Source: Cypionkella sp049896245 (GTDB taxonomy: Bacteria > Pseudomonadota > Alphaproteobacteria > Rhodobacterales > Rhodobacteraceae). From it: 64,000 nt of DNA. Positions within the stretch are counted from its first letter, which is position 1; each line of letters begins with the position of its first letter. The position numbers and the translations under genes are program-made. The notes under the pieces are model-generated. The model worked only from the letters and a program-made list of their open reading frames with translations. It ran no database searches and was not told the DNA's origin. Below, piece by piece: positions 59,876-64,000 of the stretch. The stretch is from positions 1-64,000 of the forward strand of contig NZ_JAFCTX010000017.1 in NCBI RefSeq assembly GCF_049896245.1, written 5' to 3'.

Positions 59876-62026
59876 ATGTCTGTCGTCACGGTCGAAATAT
59901 CCGCGGTCCGCAAGACCTTCGGCCCAACCGTGGCTTTGGGTGGTGTGTCCTTGCGTGCCTATGAGGGCGAGGTGCATGCGATTATTGGCGGCAACGGATC
60001 TGGCAAAAGCACGCTGGCCAAAGTGATTTCTGGTGTGCTAATCCCCGACGAGGGACAGGTCGCTATTCTGGGTAAATCTGCCACCTCACCGCACGAAGCG
60101 CGAGAGTTGGGAATTTCCAATGTATTTCAAGAGGTGCTGGTGGCCGATGAGTGCTCGGTGCTGGACAATCTTTATCTGGGGGCCGATGGCCTGCTGGGAT
60201 CCTCAGTCAGCCGCGAAGAGCGCTATGCGCGGGCATCTGCCCTGATGGCAGAGCTGTTGGGTTTTGACCTTGATCTCGATGTGCCTGCGGGTGAGCTGCC
60301 GTTGTCGATCAAGCAATGGATCACCATTGGGCGCGCGCTGCTGACTGATCCGAAGGTTCTGATCTTGGATGAGTCCTCCGCCGCGCTGGATTTCGACTCC
60401 ACCGAGCGGTTGTTTCGTAAGATGCGCGAGATGACGAAACGCGGCTGTTCCATTATGATCGTGACGCACCGCATCGCTGAACTCGTGCGCATCGCCGACC
60501 GCGCCACGGTATTGCGCGATGGCCGCACGGTCGGCACGCTTGAAAAGGAAGAAATCACCGAGGCCCGCATTCTGGCGCTGATCGCAGGGCCGGAGCGCGA
60601 GAAGGCTCAAGGTTCGCAGGTTTCGGCGAGTCGTTCATCTGATCTGCCGGTCTTGAGGATGGTGGCCGCAAAGGTTTGGGCTGATGGTGCGGCTTTTGAC
60701 TTCACGCTTTTTCCCGGCGAAGTCGTGGGGATCACTGGGCTGGATGGACAGGGGCAAGCCGAATTTGTGCGCGCGATGGCTGGGGTTGCGCCGCTGGTGT
60801 CGGGGCAAATCTCGGTGGTGCGCGACGGAGTGGCAGAAGCCGTGACCGATCTGCGCTCTGCGCGCGAAAACGGCATCGCTTACGTTTCGGGTGATCGCAA
60901 GAAAGAGGGTATCTTTGCCAATCTTGGCATCTTTGAAAACCTAGCATTGCCGATCTATCGAACCTACCGCGCGGGCGGCTGGCTGAACCTGATCAATCGC
61001 ACCAAACTGGAGCCGATCTTTGATTGGGAAACCAGCAAGCTGGCGGTAAAGATGGGATCGCCGGACAATCTGATCACGTCATTGTCTGGCGGCAATCAGC
61101 AAAAGGTGCTGATCGCGCGGGCTTTTGCCGAAAAGCCGACTGTTCTGGTGCTGAATGATCCTGCGCGCGGTATTGATATCGGAGCCAAGCTGGACCTTTA
61201 CCGCAATCTGCGTGACTTCGCTGCGCGGGGCAATGCGGTGGTGTTCCTGTCATCCGAGCTTGAGGAATTTATGAACCTCTGCAGCCGGGTGCATGTGTTT
61301 CGCAACGGGTCTGTCTCGGCCGATTTTGACCCGCCGTTTGACGGTCATGTCATTTTAAACGCGATGTTCGGTCGCCGTGATTCCGCGCCGATGGCTGGCG
61401 ACGAGACGGCTGACACGCTGCACAATGCTACCGCCGGAGACGGTCGTCCTGCCGCCCGAGTGGTGCCCTTAATACGCAAAAAAATGCCCGAGGATATGAT
61501 GAACCAATCTGGTTTTCTGTTGACCGCCCCCGACATTCCGCAAGGCTCGCTCGTTCCTGACCGCTTTGTCGAAGAAAGCCCCACATCGCCCGCGCTGCGT
61601 TGGTCGGGGGTGCCGGAAGGCACGCAAAGTTTTGCGCTGGCGGTTACGGACCCTGATCTGCCCGCCGCTTTCAACTTTCCACGCAGCTTTGCGCATTGGC
61701 TGGTGCATGACATTCCGGGCCACATCCGTGAATTGCCAGAAGGGGCCAGCAACAGCCTTGCCATGCCGGTGCACGCCGCAGAGCTGAATTCTGATTTCGT
61801 CACCTTCGCCATTCCCGGTTTTGGACGGGGCTGGGGCGGGCCCTGGCCGCCAGACCGGCAGCACCGCTATGTCTTTACGCTTTATGCATTGAAGACCGCC
61901 CGCGTGGATATCGCGCCGGGTGCCGATTTGGCGGCTTTCGCGGCAGCAGTTTTGCCTGTTGCCATCGATCAAGCATCTTTCACAGCGGTTTACGGTCCGG
62001 CCCGCAAACCTTTGCCAACCCCATGA
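59876..62026 (+). CDS. Sugar-type ABC ATPase fused to a YbhB/PEBP domain
   Basis: A 716-residue fusion. Residues 1-250 are the first ATPase (Walker A GGNGSGKST at 38-46, Walker B VLILDESSAALD, degenerate signature LSIKQWITIGRA). Residues 260-500 form the second (signature LSGGNQQKVLIARAF; no P-loop; Walker B LVLNDPARGID with Asn-Asp in place of the usual Asp-Glu). From 541 a YbhB/YbcL phosphatidylethanolamine-binding-like domain follows: FALAVTDPDLP, FAHWLVHDIPG and GWGGPWPPD. An internal ATG pair at 61496 could also start the PEBP part separately. The ATPase is like RbsA/XylG. Confidence 0.9.
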   Translation: MSVVTVEISAVRKTFGPTVALGGVSLRAYEGEVHAIIGGNGSGKSTLAKVISGVLIPDEGQVAILGKSATSPHEARELGISNVFQEVLVADECSVLDNLYLGADGLLGSSVSREERYARASALMAELLGFDLDLDVPAGELPLSIKQWITIGRALLTDPKVLILDESSAALDFDSTERLFRKMREMTKRGCSIMIVTHRIAELVRIADRATVLRDGRTVGTLEKEEITEARILALIAGPEREKAQGSQVSASRSSDLPVLRMVAAKVWADGAAFDFTLFPGEVVGITGLDGQGQAEFVRAMAGVAPLVSGQISVVRDGVAEAVTDLRSARENGIAYVSGDRKKEGIFANLGIFENLALPIYRTYRAGGWLNLINRTKLEPIFDWETSKLAVKMGSPDNLITSLSGGNQQKVLIARAFAEKPTVLVLNDPARGIDIGAKLDLYRNLRDFAARGNAVVFLSSELEEFMNLCSRVHVFRNGSVSADFDPPFDGHVILNAMFGRRDSAPMAGDETADTLHNATAGDGRPAARVVPLIRKKMPEDMMNQSGFLLTAPDIPQGSLVPDRFVEESPTSPALRWSGVPEGTQSFALAVTDPDLPAAFNFPRSFAHWLVHDIPGHIRELPEGASNSLAMPVHAAELNSDFVTFAIPGFGRGWGGPWPPDRQHRYVFTLYALKTARVDIAPGADLAAFAAAVLPVAIDQASFTAVYGPARKPLPTP

Positions 62027-62057
62027 CACAATCTGCCGAACCCACGAGGAGGACCGC

Positions 62058-62462
62058 ATGAGTAAATACGGCAGCAGAAAAGGTTTCGACCTGGAATGGG
62101 TCGAACGCTGGGCGCGCTGCGTCAATGAAGACAGGATTTTGCCAGTTGTCGGCAAGTTCTTTACTAACCGTTTTGTTCTGGGGGTGGATGAGACGGAGTT
62201 TCTGGTCGAGGTGCGCAGCGGCAAGATTGCTCGCATTTCCGAAGGACTAACCCCCAATGACATGGGGTTTGACTTTGCCCTGCGTGCGCCATCCAGCGCC
62301 TGGGCCAAGTTCAGTATGAAGATCCCGCCGCCGATGTTCAACGACATCTGGGCGATGGCACACCCGCTGCACAAGCAGCTGGTGATCGACGGCAATACTT
62401 TGTCGTTCTGGCAGAACATGCGCGCGCTGACGCGTATGCTGTCCCTGATGCGCGAAGTGTGA
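62058..62462 (+). CDS. Small SCP2-like (sterol-carrier-type) protein
   Basis: A 134-residue cytoplasmic protein. FVLGVDETEFLVEVRSGKIA, the Trp-containing FSMKIPPPMFNDIWAM and C-terminal VIDGNTLSFWQNMRALTRML resemble SCP2-like lipid-binding proteins, but the match is by pattern only. GAGGAGGA precedes the ATG. Its spacing from the fusion ATPase (31 bases) and hydrolase (10 bases) shows operon membership. Confidence 0.55.
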   Translation: MSKYGSRKGFDLEWVERWARCVNEDRILPVVGKFFTNRFVLGVDETEFLVEVRSGKIARISEGLTPNDMGFDFALRAPSSAWAKFSMKIPPPMFNDIWAMAHPLHKQLVIDGNTLSFWQNMRALTRMLSLMREV

Positions 62463-62472
62463 GGAACCCGCG

Positions 62473-63414
62473 ATGAACCAGCACGATCCCATCATTGGCC
62501 GCTATGTCTATATTACCTGCGAGGGCAAGACCTACCGGACCTATTACGAAGAACACGGTGAGGGCATCCCGATGGTCTGCCTGCACACCGCAGGCACGGA
62601 CGGGCGGCAATACCGTCACCAGATGTGTGACCCGGATATGTCTGCCAATTTCCGCATGATCGCATTTGACATGCCGTGGCATGGCAAGTCTATTCCGCCC
62701 GCAGATTTCCACTTGATGGAAGATGAATACAAGCTGACGACTAAATTCTACACGGAATTTATCGTGGCCTTCTGTCGCGCGCTTGATTTGAAAAAGCCGG
62801 TGATCATGGGGCAATCTATGGGGGGCAATATCTGTCTGGCGCTGGCGCTGAAGTATGAAAATGAGTTTTCGGCCTTTATCGCATTAGAGGCTTGCGATTA
62901 TTCTCCCGGCTGGTGGATTCACCCTTTGCATCACCCGCACATCCATGGCGGTGAGGCGGTTGCGACGTCGACCTTCGGCCTGATGTCACCAGAAAGCCCT
63001 GATGATTATCGTTGGGAAACATGGTGGTATTATGCTCAGGGCGGGCCGGGTATTTTCAAGGGCGACCTCTATTTCTACTCGGTTGATAGCGATTTCCGCG
63101 ACACCGTTCACAAAATCTCAGGCCGCACGCCGATCTATTTCCTAACAGGGGAATACGATTTTGCCTGCACGCCGGAAATGACCTTGCGGACTGCGGAAAA
63201 GGTGAAGGGGTCGGAAACAATCATCTTCTCGGGCGGGCACTTTCCCACCTCGGAAGACCCGGTGAAGTTCAAAGACGTGATCACTCCAGTGCTGAAAAAA
63301 ATCGTGCAGAACGACCCCGAACGCCGAGGGGGCGGGCGTGCGCTGTCCGGCACCACATCGCAATCATCGTCCTCAGCGCCGCGGCCTGCTGGGCGTCGGG
63401 TGATTGATCTCTGA
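62473..63414 (+). CDS. Alpha/beta hydrolase
   Basis: A 313-residue hydrolase. The oxyanion segment MVCLHTAGTDGRQYRHQM and FDMPWHGKS precede the nucleophile elbow IMGQSMGGNICLALAL (Ser in GQSMGG). Asp in FLTGEYDFACTPE and His in IIFSGGHFPTSEDP complete the triad. A Gly/Ser/Arg-rich tail of about 25 residues ends the protein. It probably hydrolyses an ester, lactone or C-C bond of the imported compound. Confidence 0.88.
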   Translation: MNQHDPIIGRYVYITCEGKTYRTYYEEHGEGIPMVCLHTAGTDGRQYRHQMCDPDMSANFRMIAFDMPWHGKSIPPADFHLMEDEYKLTTKFYTEFIVAFCRALDLKKPVIMGQSMGGNICLALALKYENEFSAFIALEACDYSPGWWIHPLHHPHIHGGEAVATSTFGLMSPESPDDYRWETWWYYAQGGPGIFKGDLYFYSVDSDFRDTVHKISGRTPIYFLTGEYDFACTPEMTLRTAEKVKGSETIIFSGGHFPTSEDPVKFKDVITPVLKKIVQNDPERRGGGRALSGTTSQSSSSAPRPAGRRVIDL

Positions 63415-63422
63415 TCGCTTTT

Positions 63423-63445
63423 CGGGCGCGTCCAAGGCGCGCCCG
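63423..63445 (+). terminator. Hairpin before the permease gene
   Basis: CGGGCGCG (63423-63430) pairs with CGCGCCCG (63438-63445). It lies between hydrolase and permease genes and has no T-run, so attenuation is more likely than full termination. Confidence 0.45.
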
Positions 63446-63479
63446 GACCCCCTTTCCTTCGTATGAAATGCAACCGCAC

Positions 63480-64000
63480 ATGTCGGAACGATCTTCATCG
63501 ACCAGCACCTATTTGCTGGTGCCGATCCTGCTGATCGCGGTGCTTCTGGGCATAGCGGCGGTGCGGGGACCAAGCCTTGTGTCGTTGTCGGGCTTTGGAT
63601 CGGCGATCATCGTGGCAGCCCCACTGACGCTGGCCACTTATGCACTGATGGCGCTGGCTGTGGCTGGGCGCGGCACGGTTGACCTAGCGATAGGGCCGCT
63701 GTTGGCGTTCATCAACGTGTCAATCGTCAAGCTGAACATGATTGGCGCTGTCACCGGGCCGTTCGGGGTATTTTTCGTCGCACTTGGCATCGGCGTTCTT
63801 TATCAGCTTTTGTTCGCTTCTATCGTCATCTGGGTGCGGGTGCAGCCGATCATTGTGGCGCTGTCGGGATTTCTTGCGCTGACAGGTATCAACCTTGTCA
63901 TTCTGCCGCGCCCCGGTGGGATGGCGCCTGAGTTCATGGCGAGCTGGGGTCTAGGCGCCACCATATTCTCTCCCGTGCTTTTGATCGTGCTGATTGCCAC
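63480..64000 (+). CDS. Sugar-type ABC transporter permease (partial)
   Basis: The frame runs off the right edge after 173 residues. It has several membrane helices (YLLVPILLIAVLLGIAAV, IIVAAPLTLATYALMALAV) and GRGTVDLAIGPLLAFINVSI, which corresponds to the GGIDLSVG region of RbsC/XylH-type permeases. Start is ATG 63480 (MSERSSSTS) or 63468; neither has a clear ribosome-binding site. It should form the channel for the fusion ATPase. Confidence 0.88.
   Translation, partial: MSERSSSTSTYLLVPILLIAVLLGIAAVRGPSLVSLSGFGSAIIVAAPLTLATYALMALAVAGRGTVDLAIGPLLAFINVSIVKLNMIGAVTGPFGVFFVALGIGVLYQLLFASIVIWVRVQPIIVALSGFLALTGINLVILPRPGGMAPEFMASWGLGATIFSPVLLIVLIA

Overview
The window looks like a chromosomal segment of a GC-rich alphaproteobacterium of the Rhodobacteraceae (Rhodobacter/Gemmobacter/Tabrizicola-like). 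The basis is gene content and order: a DUF1127 gene followed by CUCKOO-type small-RNA hairpins, a long mraZ leader with an UpsM-like terminator, the hom-glpX-recJ order, an H-NOX/diguanylate cyclase pair, soxBDAG, GANTC sites and a CtrA-type box. Most of the window is ordinary core chromosome. The two ends and the tRNA-Glu region carry mobile-element scars.

Layout. 1-191: right end of an IS3-family element that has cut into a repeat array. 192-660: about ten hairpins whose loops read CCUCCUCCC on the minus strand, downstream of a CcaF1-like DUF1127 gene (674-889). 1193-2293: mrp. 2294-3016: a long mraZ leader with three groups of 10-bp-phased TGGGN boxes and a strong terminator. 3017-13421: mraZ-rsmH-ftsL-ftsI-murE-murF-mraY, then an inward-facing outer-membrane protein gene, then murD; ftsW/murG/murC do not follow. 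13633-17210: NUDIX, DUF983, an EF-hand protein, an ECF sigma factor with a probable membrane partner and a periplasmic Spy/CnrX-like protein. 17260-23389: PleD-like cyclase, DUF3572, HAD phosphatase, non-pyrrolysine MttB-family methyltransferase, H-NOX plus HNOBA-GGDEF cyclase. 23405-27312: sulfate importer cysP-T-W-A with a small leader gene, divergent from an Lrp/AsnC regulator. 28060-31828: electrophile/quinone detoxification operon (LysR broken by an amber codon, DoxX, VOC, glutathionyl-hydroquinone reductase, esterase).

31946-32827: a deleted integrative element, with a gutted tyrosine integrase between direct repeats of the tRNA-Glu 3' end. 32813-38561: two identical tRNA-Glu genes around a lytic transglycosylase, then recJ, glpX, hom and a lipoprotein. 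38896-44720: pirin and a Tad-like set (two TadE-like pseudopilins, two paralogous vWA TadG-like proteins). 45093-52946: glutamate dehydrogenase, heterotetrameric sarcosine oxidase and an M20 amidohydrolase. 53109-57450: dnaG-rpoD and a small membrane protein. From 57464 a tRNA 3' fragment marks the start of accessory DNA holding a HTH gene and a sugar-type ABC transporter operon.

How it fits together. The cell-wall genes form a co-oriented operon probably governed by MraZ at its own leader. Sarcosine oxidase, glutamate dehydrogenase and the MttB-family enzyme suggest use of methylated amines. The right-end operon is the least familiar part: its ABC ATPase carries a C-terminal YbhB/PEBP domain and sits with a small SCP2-like protein and an alpha/beta hydrolase, so it looks like a transport-plus-hydrolysis system for an unknown small molecule.
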